NCBI RefSeq assembly: GCF_002835805.1 | Contig: NZ_PISE01000067.1 | Coordinates: 1 to 36,250, forward strand | Length of the DNA: 36,250 nucleotides | Origin: Niallia nealsonii | GTDB taxonomy: Bacteria > Bacillota > Bacilli > Bacillales > Cytobacillaceae | Reading direction: 5' to 3' | In this document: positions 1-8,197 of the stretch, piece by piece | Numbering within the stretch: position 1 is the first letter of the stretch | How the letters are laid out: each line of letters starts with the position of its first letter | Notes under the pieces: generated by a model | What the model was told of the DNA's origin: nothing | The model's input: the letters and a program-made list of their open reading frames with translations, nothing else | The model's database searches: none | Position numbers and translations under genes: made by a program

Positions 1-45
1 AACAATTTAGGGGCAGTTCATTAAGGAGCGTTTGTCTACAGTCTG

Positions 46-75
46 ACAGGGGAAGCATCCCCCCCTGTTTTTTCC
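46..75 (+). terminator. Rho-independent terminator of an upstream + strand gene
   Basis: A hairpin (ACAGGGG, loop, CCCCTGT within a C-rich arm) is followed by TTTTTT on the + strand. It would end a + strand gene lying left of the window; an in-frame tail ending in TAA at 22-24 could be the last codons of that gene, but this is too short to identify. The run of T is absent on the minus side, so it is not an obvious terminator for pepF. Confidence 0.6.
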
Positions 76-76
76 T

Positions 77-1867
77 TTAATTCCCCATAGCTTCCTTTAT
101 TAAAGAATGAAAAATCGACATTGCATGATTAATCGGCTCTGGAGTCGTTAAATCGACGCCCGCTTTTTTGAGCAGTTCTAACGGAAAATCAGAGCTGCCG
201 CTTTTTAGAAACTGCAAATAATTTTCTTTTACAGAGGGATCTCCTGAAAGCAATTTGTCGGCAATCGTGATGGCTGAAGCAAATCCTGTTGCATATTTAT
301 ATACATAAAACGGACGGTAAAAATGAGGAATCCTAGACCAACCATACTTTACTTCCTCATCAACAACTAGTTGTTTCCCATTGTAGGTAATAAATAGTTC
401 TTCATAGATTTCATTAAATAAATCAAGAGTCAGCGGTTCTCCTGCTTCTGCTTTTTCATGGACAGCCTTTTCAAATTCGCTGAACATCACTTGTGTGAAA
501 AAAGTTCCTTTAAAACTATCAATAAAATGATTGACTAAATGCTCTTTTTTGGAGCTATCTGTTTCTTTCGATAATAAATAGCGAATCAGCAGCACTTCAT
601 TGACTGTAGAGGCAACTTCTGCAACAAATATGCTGTATCCTGCTGTAATTTGCGGCTGATAAGTACTGCTGTAATAAGAATGCATTCCATGGCCACATTC
701 ATGAGCCAATGTAAATAAACTATCTAAATCATCCCTATGGTTTAATAAGATAAATGGATGAACTCCATATAAGCCTAAATTATAAGCGCCAGATCTTTTT
801 CCAGGTGTTTCCCTAACATCCAGATAACGTTTTTCCTTAAAGGTTTTTAATATTTCTATATATTCTTTTCCTAATGGCTCTAATGCCTCTAGCATTGTTT
901 CATATGCTTGTTCATAGCTTATATTTTCTTTGGACGCCTCCCCGACTAACGGCACACTTAAATCATATGCATGCAGGTTCTCTAGGCCAAGCTTATTTTT
1001 GCGATATTCCATATAATCGGACATATAAGTCAAATTTTTGCGAGTTGTTTTAATTAAGTTTTCATATACTGCTTTTGGGACACGATCACTAAATAAGCTT
1101 TTTTCTAAAGCAGATGGGTAATGGCGAATTTTCGATAATTTGACATTGTTTTTTACAGCAGAAGCAAAAGTGGTTGCAATCGTATTTTTTAGCGTCACAT
1201 ATGGTTCATAGTATGCTTTATATGCTTCTTTTCTTTTTTCTCGATTTTCATCCTCGATTAATTTTGCATACATCCCCCTTGTCAATTCGATTTTTTCTCC
1301 ATCATCATTTGTGACTGCGCCAAATTTAATATCCGCATTATTAATCATGCCAAATATTCTGCTTGGTGCAGATATCGCTTCTCCCATTTGGGCCATTATT
1401 TCTTCTTGTTCTTTTGACAGCACATGTTGTTTATAAGAAAAAGACTCCAATAAATCCTTTTCAAAATATTTTAGACCTTCTTCTTCTGCTATGTATTGTT
1501 TTAACTCTTCACTTTCTAGACTTAATAAGTAGGGCATAAAAAAGGAAGTGGCGCTGCTCCACTTTTGGCCAAGCTGCCTTGTTTTATCAACAAATTTCTG
1601 TGACCCGCCTTCCCTTGTATCAATATCTAGCGAAAGCATGCTGTATCCTGATAGTTTTGTATACACCCTTTCTATCTCTTCTGATAAAGTTAAATACCCA
1701 AGTAAACTTTTCGCATTTGTAATTTGATCATTATATGCACTGATTTCCTTTATTTGCACTTCTACTTTTTCATAATCTTTTTGCCATGCTGTTTTATCTG
1801 GGTAAATATCCTGTAAATTCCATTGTTCTTGTTCCGGCACTTCTTTCCGGCTTTTATATGTATTCAT
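77..1867 (-). CDS. pepF: Oligoendopeptidase F (M3B zinc metallopeptidase)
   Basis: Cytoplasmic zinc endopeptidase that hydrolyses medium-sized peptides. The 596-residue protein has the M3 zinc site HECGH at residues 389-393 and a Glu at 417, 24 residues beyond the second His, where the third zinc ligand is expected. The N-terminal two thirds is the helical domain usual for the family, and full length is close to the roughly 600 residues of Bacillus PepF. The ATG start follows an AGGAGG ribosome site at good spacing. It is transcribed alone or as the last gene of its unit: the hairpin at 1905-1944 separates it from the kinase-like gene upstream. In B. subtilis overproduction of PepF interferes with sporulation signalling; nothing here tests that role. 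Confidence 0.95.
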   Translation of the reverse strand: MNTYKSRKEVPEQEQWNLQDIYPDKTAWQKDYEKVEVQIKEISAYNDQITNAKSLLGYLTLSEEIERVYTKLSGYSMLSLDIDTREGGSQKFVDKTRQLGQKWSSATSFFMPYLLSLESEELKQYIAEEEGLKYFEKDLLESFSYKQHVLSKEQEEIMAQMGEAISAPSRIFGMINNADIKFGAVTNDDGEKIELTRGMYAKLIEDENREKRKEAYKAYYEPYVTLKNTIATTFASAVKNNVKLSKIRHYPSALEKSLFSDRVPKAVYENLIKTTRKNLTYMSDYMEYRKNKLGLENLHAYDLSVPLVGEASKENISYEQAYETMLEALEPLGKEYIEILKTFKEKRYLDVRETPGKRSGAYNLGLYGVHPFILLNHRDDLDSLFTLAHECGHGMHSYYSSTYQPQITAGYSIFVAEVASTVNEVLLIRYLLSKETDSSKKEHLVNHFIDSFKGTFFTQVMFSEFEKAVHEKAEAGEPLTLDLFNEIYEELFITYNGKQLVVDEEVKYGWSRIPHFYRPFYVYKYATGFASAITIADKLLSGDPSVKENYLQFLKSGSSDFPLELLKKAGVDLTTPEPINHAMSIFHSLIKEAMGN

Positions 1868-1904
1868 TAGCCTAAGTTCCTCCTTTAATTGATAAAATAA
1901 TAAT

Positions 1905-1944
1905 CAGCATCTATATATACCCTGATTTCCCCATACAGATGCTG
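1905..1944 (-). terminator. Possible terminator hairpin between kinase-like gene and pepF
   Basis: Perfect 8-bp arms CAGCATCT (1905-1912) and AGATGCTG (1937-1944) flank a 24-nt loop. On the minus strand the hairpin is followed by a T-rich but interrupted tract, so termination may be partial. Confidence 0.5.
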
Positions 1945-1966
1945 GTATAAATCCATTTTTCTACTA

Positions 1967-2584
1967 TTATTGAAATAAAGATTTCAGCAAGTCCCTTTTA
2001 TACAATATGCGGATTGTATGCAAAATATATTTGCTCACTTTTTTTGGAAAATAACGTTTTTGGTATATTTTATAAAAGGCCGTTTTTAAATCGTGCCATT
2101 GTTTGCATTTTTTCTGCTGTCTGAATCGAGCCAAATCAATAATTTTAATTCCATTATCTTTTGTGAGAATAATATTTTTCAAATGAATATCAGACGGATT
2201 TAAACCTTTTTCCTTTGATAAAGAAATAGCATAATCCGTTTCCTTTATATGATTTTCTGAAATAACGATTCCTTCTATTAAACAATCAAACAATGTTGTC
2301 CCTTCTATATAATCCATCACCAAATAATTTTTGCCAATTTCATACACTTTAGGAAAATAAGGAATCCCTTTTACCGTCTCGTAAATTTCGCCTTCTTCTT
2401 TTGCCAAATGTTCATATTTTTCAAAAAATACTTTTAAGCAAACATCTGTATGTTTTATTTTAAAACAATACGCACTTCTGCCTTTTCCAATCAACTGCAA
2501 GTCCGAATGTTTTTTTGATTCTGAATAGCTTTTATTTAAAAAATTATAGTGAATGCTTTTTGCTAAACTTTCATAATATTTCAA
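1967..2584 (-). CDS. Small protein kinase-like protein (YrzF-like)
   Basis: A 205-residue compact kinase-fold protein. A glycine-rich loop GKGRSAYCFK (33-42) is followed by Lys51 in VCLKVF, a probable ATP-binding lysine. The catalytic segment is SDIHLKN (131-137), which fits the D-x-H-x-x-N pattern of RIO/lipopolysaccharide-kinase-like families, with Asp132 and Asn137 as catalytic and metal residues. Asp150 in IIDLAR replaces the DFG aspartate, so the site appears complete. The overall size and motifs resemble B. subtilis YrzF, a predicted Ser/Thr kinase of unclear substrate. A TTG start is chosen because AGGAGG lies 8 nt upstream; the preceding 68-codon frame over this site is not considered a gene. 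Substrate unknown. Confidence 0.75.
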   Translation of the reverse strand: MKYYESLAKSIHYNFLNKSYSESKKHSDLQLIGKGRSAYCFKIKHTDVCLKVFFEKYEHLAKEEGEIYETVKGIPYFPKVYEIGKNYLVMDYIEGTTLFDCLIEGIVISENHIKETDYAISLSKEKGLNPSDIHLKNIILTKDNGIKIIDLARFRQQKKCKQWHDLKTAFYKIYQKRYFPKKVSKYILHTIRILYKRDLLKSLFQ

Positions 2585-2814
2585 GAGGCTTACCTCCTTT
2601 TGTATTCCATTGATAAATGAACGTTAACTGCCTAATTCTTGTACATGGAGAATAAACATTGAAGGAATATGATGATTTTTGTAAAACACAGCGAGAAGGT
2701 AGACAAAAAGATGTAACAGCAGGGAATTTCCACCTTATATATCCCCACTGTCTGCTTAAATACTTTTTCACTAACATAAACTCTCTAAAATAAAAATTGG
2801 TACTTTCATCTATA

Positions 2815-3930
2815 TTATACGCCTGGGAACCAGCCTGGTGAAGAATTTATCGCGTTCCAAAGCGGAGTTGGTATCACTAATTCTTTTTGCTTTTCTTTAT
2901 TTATTTCAGTGACGATTTGATCCTCTTGCCCTGTTTGCACCTTTTGCACCCACTCTGGATCGATAATTAATTCTCGACCAAGCGCTAACAGAGAAATATT
3001 TGTTTCAAACGCTTTTACAGCATCTTCTGGTGTATAAATGCTTCCTACACCGATTACAGGAACACGCCCAGCAACTCTTTCTACAATCCACTCTATGCGT
3101 GATTTGGATGGCTCTGCTCCACGTCTGGGTTCAGACCAGAAATCTTGTACAGATACATGCAAATAATCTAGATTTTCATTTAATAATGCATCAATCAGCC
3201 CAAATGTTTCTGTCATCGTGATGCCAGGAGTTTCTGGTTCTTCCGGAGAAAAACGATAACCAACGATAAATGGGGACTGAGCATATTTTTTCACAACACT
3301 TTTCACTTCTCTAACAACTGCAAGAGGAAACGCTAATCGATTTTCTAAACTTCCCCCCCACTTATCTTCACGGCGATTAGTATGAGGGGAGAAGAATTGC
3401 TGCAGCAAATATCCATTTGCTCCGTGAATTTCCACACCATCAAAACCTGCTTCAATCGCCCGTTTTGTTGTTAATCCAAACGCTTTGATCATTTCTTGAA
3501 TTTCCTTTTCAGTTAACGGACGTGGTGCTGGTAAAGGATTTTGTGCCACATCGCTTGCACTGACAAGTTCTCCATTCGGAACTAGTTCTGTCGGACAAGA
3601 ACGTCCTCCATGGAAAATTTGCAGCACAGCTTTTGCCCCTTCTTCTTTTATCGCAGCTGCTAATGAAGCAAGACTGTCTATCATCTCATCTGTATGTCCA
3701 GCAAATTCCCCAAGAAACCCTTTGCCGTTTTCTTCTATATATGTGCATGCCGTAATGACCATGCTTACCCCTTTAGATCGAGCGCGATAATAATCAAGTT
3801 CTTCCTGTGAAACGGTTCCATCCTCATTTGATGAAAAATTAGTCATTGGAGCCATTACAATCCGATTTTTCAAGTCTAATTTATCCGAAAACGAAAACTC
3901 TTGAAAAAATGCTTGATACTTTGTATTCAT
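2815..3930 (-). CDS. NADH-dependent flavin oxidoreductase (Old Yellow Enzyme family, YqiG-like)
   Basis: A 371-residue FMN-dependent TIM-barrel oxidoreductase. Family landmarks include the N-terminal KNRIVMAPMTNFS segment that starts the FMN site, LQIFHGGR, the substrate/FMN segment FDGVEIHGANGYLLQQFFSPHTNRR, and the C-terminal phosphate-binding stretch VPVIGVGSIYTPEDA followed by LALGREL. The length equals B. subtilis YqiG. Such enzymes reduce activated alkenes or other electrophiles; the natural substrate is usually unknown. ATG start after an AGGGG ribosome site. It stands as a single transcription unit between a SinR-like regulator and a kinase-like gene. Confidence 0.9.
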   Translation of the reverse strand: MNTKYQAFFQEFSFSDKLDLKNRIVMAPMTNFSSNEDGTVSQEELDYYRARSKGVSMVITACTYIEENGKGFLGEFAGHTDEMIDSLASLAAAIKEEGAKAVLQIFHGGRSCPTELVPNGELVSASDVAQNPLPAPRPLTEKEIQEMIKAFGLTTKRAIEAGFDGVEIHGANGYLLQQFFSPHTNRREDKWGGSLENRLAFPLAVVREVKSVVKKYAQSPFIVGYRFSPEEPETPGITMTETFGLIDALLNENLDYLHVSVQDFWSEPRRGAEPSKSRIEWIVERVAGRVPVIGVGSIYTPEDAVKAFETNISLLALGRELIIDPEWVQKVQTGQEDQIVTEINKEKQKELVIPTPLWNAINSSPGWFPGV

Positions 3931-4101
3931 TTATTGTTACCCCTTTATTTTATAATAATAGTTTTTCCAATATAATCCCTTCATCTGCCAACAGGCAAAA
4001 AAGATGCATCACTACAAAGAAAAAAACTCTTGCATTTTCTTATGAATTAATGTCATCTTATTATGCCAGGAAAAGAAAAGTCAATTTAAACAGCTTGAAA
4101 C

Positions 4102-4128
4102 AAAAAAAGAATGCTTTTTTAAGCATTC
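4102..4128 (-). terminator. Terminator of the SinR-like gene
   Basis: Minus strand hairpin GAATGCTT-AAAA-AAGCATTC (4109-4128) followed directly by seven T (4102-4108), about 50 bp beyond the stop codon of the HTH gene. Confidence 0.85.
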
Positions 4129-4176
4129 CCCCGCTGCCAGATTTTCCATGCAGCTCCCTATTAGACAAATTATCTA

Positions 4177-4425
4177 TTAAATAATATTTTCTATTGTCCC
4201 TGGGATCGTTTCTTGTCCCCCTCTCCCTTCCATATAACAGACTAATTCTTGCAGCTCCACATCTAAGGCTTTGGATAGTTTTAGCAAGATAACCAAACTT
4301 GGACTTTTCTGTTTATTACGTTCAATATAACTTATGTATGATTTGGATACACCAGTAATAGCAGAAAGCCTTGTAATCGATAGCCCTTTTCTCTTTCGCA
4401 AAAATTGAATTTTGTCTCCTAGCAT
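4177..4425 (-). CDS. XRE/SinR-like HTH regulator
   Basis: An 82-residue protein made almost wholly of one XRE-type helix-turn-helix (residues about 4-58): LRKRKGLSITRLSAITGVSKSYISYIER is the helix 1-3 core. This core resembles the DNA-binding half of SinR, but the short acidic tail does not look like the SinI-interacting domain of SinR, so it may be a SinR-like or SlrA-type partner rather than SinR itself. The second ATG is chosen because AGGAG lies 7 nt upstream of it and too close to the first ATG. It is a single gene with its own terminator. Target unknown. Confidence 0.8.
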   Translation of the reverse strand: MLGDKIQFLRKRKGLSITRLSAITGVSKSYISYIERNKQKSPSLVILLKLSKALDVELQELVCYMEGRGGQETIPGTIENII

Positions 4426-4689
4426 ATTCATTCTCCTTTGTTTTTACGTGAGCTTAATGGATTTTAAAAAAATAAAAAACCATTTTTTCTATGTAGAATA
4501 TGAATTTCTATTAAACAAAGGAAGGTAACAATCCCGTTTGTTTTTAACATAAGATTGCACTAGTGGTGCCCACTTATTTCTTCTTTAAACAGAATTATTT
4601 GTTCTTTTTAAAGAATATTTTACCGAACAACTATTACCTTGTAAATAGCTTTCCTTTTAAATGTACGAGAATTTTTTTTCTAATAAAGC

Positions 4690-4718
4690 TTGTTTTCCCC
4701 ATATTATTATGGTATATT
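4690..4718 (+). promoter_or_regulatory. Sigma-A type promoter of the candidate small RNA
   Basis: TTGTTT (4690-4695) and TATATT (4713-4718) are separated by exactly 17 bp and point at the structured region that follows. No open reading frame with a ribosome site starts downstream before the terminator. Confidence 0.6.
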
Positions 4719-4724
4719 AATTTA

Positions 4725-4834
4725 TGCGATGAGCTATATTGAATAAGTCAATAAACATTTAATGTGCTATGTGGAGCGCAGTTTATTGCCTCAATACGTA
4801 AAGAGGACGTCCAATAGGACGTCCTCTTTTTATT
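4725..4834 (+). ncRNA. Candidate structured small RNA, about 110 nt
   Basis: Downstream of the promoter at 4690-4718 the sequence forms one long interrupted hairpin by nested pairing: TATTGA (4737-4742) with TCAATA (4791-4796), CAATAAAC (4749-4756) with GTTTATTG (4781-4788), and TGTGCT (4763-4768) with AGCGCA (4775-4780, one G-T pair). Four nucleotides later an intrinsic terminator begins (4801-4834). Promoter, fold and terminator together give an independent transcription unit. I do not recognise the RNA family. It lies between the SinR-like and IDEAL genes, both on the other strand, so it is not a leader of either. Confidence 0.6.
4801..4834 (+). terminator. Strong intrinsic terminator of the candidate small RNA
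   Basis: Perfect 12-bp stem AAGAGGACGTCC / GGACGTCCTCTT with a 4-nt AATA loop, then TTTTTATTTA on the + strand. Confidence 0.9.
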
Positions 4835-4969
4835 TATATCTGGAACAAAAACTGCATATTTGTTGAAAACCGCTGAAAACAGTTATTTTTATCATCTGAA
4901 TATAGATAACAATTCCTTTATTACCAGCAAAGCCTTCCCATAGACTCTGTCCATACACCATCACAAAGA

Positions 4970-4995
4970 AAAAAGGCTTTGCTTTTAAAAGCCCC
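4970..4995 (-). terminator. Possible terminator of the IDEAL-domain gene
   Basis: Minus strand GGCTTT / AAAGCC stem (4975-4993) followed by a T-rich tract, 48 bp beyond the stop codon. The stem is short, so confidence is limited. Confidence 0.45.
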
Positions 4996-5041
4996 TTTTC
5001 TTTATGATCGTACAATAGTTATCGATTATTTAGTTAAGTAT

Positions 5042-5251
5042 TTATGAAACTGCTACTATTAGATCATTTAATTCACTACTAAGGCGTATAAATTCTTTTT
5101 TATTGCCATTCATTAGTGTTTCATCAATTTCTTTTTGAAGTGTTGCTTTCCGGAATTCATAAAGGGCTTTTTCTAAGACCATTTCAGCAAATAAAGAATC
5201 AACTACATTTCCTACAGACTGTTTTGGCGCATTTAACAAATACTTTTCCAT
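5042..5251 (-). CDS. IDEAL-domain small protein
   Basis: A 69-residue protein whose second half, LFAEMVLEKALYEFRKATLQKEIDETL followed by NGNKKEFIRLSSEL, matches the pattern of the short IDEAL domain of Bacillus proteins such as YpiB and YozD. The domain is a helical module of unclear function. The internal ATG is chosen because AAAGGGG lies just upstream of it and not upstream of the longer frame. It is divergent from the HAD phosphatase gene, sharing a roughly 200-bp control region, and is probably a single gene. Confidence 0.8.
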   Translation of the reverse strand: MEKYLLNAPKQSVGNVVDSLFAEMVLEKALYEFRKATLQKEIDETLMNGNKKEFIRLSSELNDLIVAVS

Positions 5252-5449
5252 TCGAATCAACCCCTTTTCTTTTTTATAGTATAACAACAATTTTCTGATA
5301 ATTCAAATACTTTTTAAAAGAAATTTTACCCTTTCTTGATAAATAGCAATCTAGCTGAAATTCCAATTATTATATTTACGTATATTCCTATATTCATTTA
5401 TAATGAGGAGGGTTTCCAATTGACTGAAGAAAGTAGAGGAGATAACAAA

Positions 5450-6271
5450 ATGTCATATAAAATGATTGTACTAGACATGGATGATACATTGCTTCGCGAT
5501 GACCATACTATTTCAGATGCAACAAAACAGGCACTTTTAGAAGCACAAGAATTAGGCGTAAAAGTAGTTCTTGCATCAGGAAGGCCCACTTATGCAATGG
5601 TTGAAATTGCAAAAGAACTAAAATTAAACCATTATGGCAGCTTTATCTTATCCTTTAATGGTGCAAAAATAACAAATTGCCAAACAAATGAAGAATTATT
5701 CTCTAGCACCCTGCCAATAGAAACCGTGCATAAACTATATGATATAAGCAAACGAGAAAATGTTTGGATTCACACATATGTCGGCGATACGATTGTAACA
5801 GAAGAAAACAACCCATTCACCGAAATCGAAGCCCAAATTACAGGACTTCCGATTAATACGGTTGCTGGTTTTAAAGCAGCAATTAACGAACCTGTTGTAA
5901 AAGTATTAATGGTGCAGGAAGAAAGCCATTTAAAAAAGACTGAAGCACTGCTTCAAGTAGAACTGCAAAATCAATTAAGTGTAATGCGCTCAAAACCATA
6001 TTTCCTTGAATTCACTGAAAGCGGTGTAACAAAAGGGACGAGCCTTGCTTTTCTGATTGAAAAATTGGGAATAAAAAGAGAAGAAGTGATTGCTATGGGA
6101 GACAGCTACAATGATTTAGCAATGATTGAATTTGCTGGACTTGGTGTTGCAATGGGAAATGCACCAGACGATATAAAAAAAATTGCGGACTATACAACAG
6201 ATACAAATAATAACGATGGTGTCGCAAAAGTTGTGGAGCAATTCATCTTTAACAAACAATTAACAAAATAA
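5450..6271 (+). CDS. Cof-type HAD-IIB family phosphatase
   Basis: A 273-residue HAD phosphatase. Motif I is VLDMDDTLL (Asp nucleophile and acid/base Asp) at residues 7-15, motif II is LASGRPTY, and motif III/IV is the lysine region before GDSYNDLAMIEFAG with the C-terminal MGNAPDDIKK typical of the Cof/YkrA/YwtE subfamily, which acts on sugar phosphates, flavin or nucleotide phosphates. Two starts compete: ATG at 5450 with GAGGAG 8 nt upstream, and an in-frame TTG at 5420 preceded by GAGGAGGG. The ATG is preferred since family members begin a few residues before the first motif. The gene ends about 28 bp from the right end of the IS remnant, and no terminator of its own is seen. Confidence 0.88.
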   Translation: MSYKMIVLDMDDTLLRDDHTISDATKQALLEAQELGVKVVLASGRPTYAMVEIAKELKLNHYGSFILSFNGAKITNCQTNEELFSSTLPIETVHKLYDISKRENVWIHTYVGDTIVTEENNPFTEIEAQITGLPINTVAGFKAAINEPVVKVLMVQEESHLKKTEALLQVELQNQLSVMRSKPYFLEFTESGVTKGTSLAFLIEKLGIKREEVIAMGDSYNDLAMIEFAGLGVAMGNAPDDIKKIADYTTDTNNNDGVAKVVEQFIFNKQLTK

Positions 6272-6299
6272 ATTGTTTACTTGTATGCTTTATTAGGAA

Positions 6300-6517
6300 A
6301 TTGACATCCTCCCCCGCCTAAAATCCTAATGGACTTTTGAGGAAGGGGATTCCAAAGGGATTTCACTGCGTACAAAACGGTCAGTGCCTTTGGTGTTACC
6401 GTTACCTCCTCCCAGTCCGTTTGTTGTTTAACAAACAGCAAACGGTAGGGAATCATCGGATAGGTGTGTAGCTCTGTCAGGAGCCTTACGAAAGATATTA
6501 TCTCTTTCGCAGCGGTT
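6300..6517 (-). ncRNA. Probable right end / omega RNA region of the IS remnant
   Basis: In IS605-family elements the 3' part of tnpB and the right end encode the RNA that guides TnpB. Here the 218 bp between the tnpB stop and the right tip are non-coding on the minus strand and hold inverted-repeat segments such as TTTGTTGTTTAACAAAC (6419-6435). The adjacent flank, which would be the guide, starts TTTCCTAATAAAGCATACAA on the minus strand. Exact RNA ends cannot be read from the sequence. An antisense 123-codon frame over this tract is taken as spurious. Confidence 0.45.
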
Positions 6518-7297
6518 TTATGCCGCAGTTGTCTGGATAGATGGTCGTGTAGAAATAACAAAACTAGCATTGACATCTGCATTTTGTTTATGTCCACAGG
6601 AACAAGTATACAAAGAACCTCGACGGTTCTTTTTTTGCGTATTTCCACAGGAGGAACATTCTTGGCTTGTTTTATAAGGATTTACTTTTTGCACTTCTAG
6701 CTTGGCTAGCTGTGCTTTGTAGGTTAGTTTGGTTTCCAAGTCAAAGAAAGCCCAAGAATGAATGTTTCTATCACTTCTTTTCCAATGTTTTTTCATGGAA
6801 CGAATAAAAGAAAGGTCCTCTAATTTAATAATAGAAGCACCACATTCTTTCGCAAATTGAATGATTTTTTTGGAAATAACGTGATTCCAGTATTGGAGGA
6901 TTCGTTGTTCTTTGTTTTCTAATCGTTTTAATGCTTTTATATTTTTTGTTTGTTGTAATGCTCTTCTTAGATTAGAAAAACGAAGACGAATATGTCCCAA
7001 TTGTTTCCCGTTAAATGCCAAATACTTTCCTGTTTCTTTCTCTCCTGCAACGGTAATATATTTTAATCCTCTGTCTACTCCAATGGATTTAGAACCCGTT
7101 TTTTGAGATTCTATTTCAAAAGAAAGGGAAAAAGAAAAATACCATTGTCCTTTCTTATAGAAGAATTGAGCATTTCCCTTTTTGGGTTGGGAGATGGTTT
7201 CATAGGAAGATTGATAAAAACGAGAAGTTTTATCCATTTTCCCTGTTAAGAGAAACCCAACCCAAAAAATCGTATAATCATTCGTTTTTAATGGCAC
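6518..7297 (-). pseudogene. tnpB: TnpB RNA-guided nuclease, N-terminally truncated
   Basis: TnpB is the RuvC-type RNA-guided endonuclease of IS605-family elements. This frame (259 residues from a GTG) keeps the whole catalytic half: Asp75 in IGVDRGL, Glu160 in IIKLEDLS and Asp241 in NADVNAS are the RuvC triad, and CSSCG / CSCG (Cys214, 217, 232, 234) form the zinc ribbon. Typical TnpB proteins are about 370-410 residues, so roughly the first 110-150 residues, which contribute to guide RNA and target-motif recognition, are missing. No ribosome site is convincing at the GTG. A truncated protein is unlikely to be a normal nuclease. Confidence 0.85.
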
Positions 7298-7335
7298 CTA
7301 TTTATCGATGGTTAGGTTTCCTTCTTCTAAAGTTT

Positions 7336-8163
7336 TCATTTCCAGAAATCATCAAAAACTGTGATAGGAGGATTTCTTTTATGTTGTGTTTTTAAATACC
7401 AACTTTCAATTTTATCAGAAGACTCCTTATTAATTATTTTTCCTTCTAGATAATCATCAATCTCTTCATATGATACTCCTAAAGCATTTTCATCAGCCAA
7501 TTGAGGACGATTTTCTTCTAAATCTGCAGTAGGTATTTTTTTATATAGCTGCTCAGGGCAATTCAATTCTTTGAGCAACATTTTCCCCTGACGTTTATTC
7601 AATCTAAAAATAGGTGTTAAATCAGCACCACCATCTCCATATTTAGTAAAGAACCCTGTTACTGCTTCTGCAGAATGGTCCGTTCCCAAAACAGCTAAAT
7701 TATACGTACCAGCAATACTATATTGCACTTTCATGCGTTCCCTTGCTTTTTCATTCCCTTTTATAAAATCAGTAACAAGAACTCCAGCTTGCACCAAAGA
7801 ATCCACACTCGCATTTACTGCAGGTTTAATATTTACCGTAAAGACCTTAGTAGGATTGATAAATTCAATTGCATCTTGACAATCTTTTTCATCCGCTTGA
7901 GTTCCATACGGTAAACGAACTGCATAAAACATATATTTATTTGTATCTTCCTCTTTATTTAATTCTGCAACAGCTCGTTGTGCTAATTTACCCACTAAGG
8001 TAGAATCCTGTCCCCCAGAAATCCCTAAGACAAAACCGTTTAAAAACGGATGTTTTATTAGGTAATTTTTCAAGAAATCTACACTAACTCTAATTTCTTC
8101 TTTCGGATTAATAGTCGCTGCCACTTTCATTTCTTCAATAATTTGTTTTTGTAATTGTTGCAT
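7336..8163 (-). CDS. nadE: NAD synthetase, ammonia-dependent
   Basis: Last step of NAD synthesis: converts nicotinic acid adenine dinucleotide to NAD with ATP and ammonia. The P-loop-like ATP pyrophosphatase motif is [11 protein letters not shown], the conserved [10 protein letters not shown] segment follows, then [26 protein letters not shown], which forms the ATP/deamido-NAD site, and a C-terminal [14 protein letters not shown]. With the internal ATG (GGGAGGG about 8 nt upstream) the protein is 275 residues, the usual size of bacterial NadE without a glutaminase domain. The longer frame overlapping nadD is not used. Final gene of the pncA-pncB-nadD-nadE operon; I see no clear terminator between it and the IS remnant 38 bp downstream. 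Confidence 0.95.
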   Translation of the reverse strand: MQQLQKQIIEEMKVAATINPKEEIRVSVDFLKNYLIKHPFLNGFVLGISGGQDSTLVGKLAQRAVAELNKEEDTNKYMFYAVRLPYGTQADEKDCQDAIEFINPTKVFTVNIKPAVNASVDSLVQAGVLVTDFIKGNEKARERMKVQYSIAGTYNLAVLGTDHSAEAVTGFFTKYGDGGADLTPIFRLNKRQGKMLLKELNCPEQLYKKIPTADLEENRPQLADENALGVSYEEIDDYLEGKIINKESSDKIESWYLKTQHKRNPPITVFDDFWK

Positions 8164-8197
8164 TTCAATTCCCTCCCGAATTTTAATTATTTTTGGT

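Larger units (their letters stand above)
6299..7300 (-). mobile_element. IS200/IS605-type (IS1341-like) element remnant, left end missing
   Basis: The tract contains a 5'-truncated tnpB and, downstream of its stop, about 220 bp of non-coding right end that finishes near 6300 in a G-rich motif (minus strand GGCGGGGGAGGATGTCAA). This arrangement, tnpB followed by a structured right end with a GGGGGAGG-type tip, is usual for the family and contains the guide (omega/re) RNA region. There is no tnpA. The left end and the first part of tnpB are gone; the break falls within about 40 bp of the nadE stop codon. Confidence 0.75.

Noticed and set aside
2571-2777. 68-codon minus frame ahead of the kinase-like gene
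   Set aside because: It contains the kinase ribosome site and start, has no domain pattern, and its composition is not protein-like.
6277-6648. Open frame of 123 codons on the minus strand at the IS right end
   Set aside because: Overlaps tnpB in another frame, has no ribosome site, and occupies the non-coding right end where guide RNA is expected.
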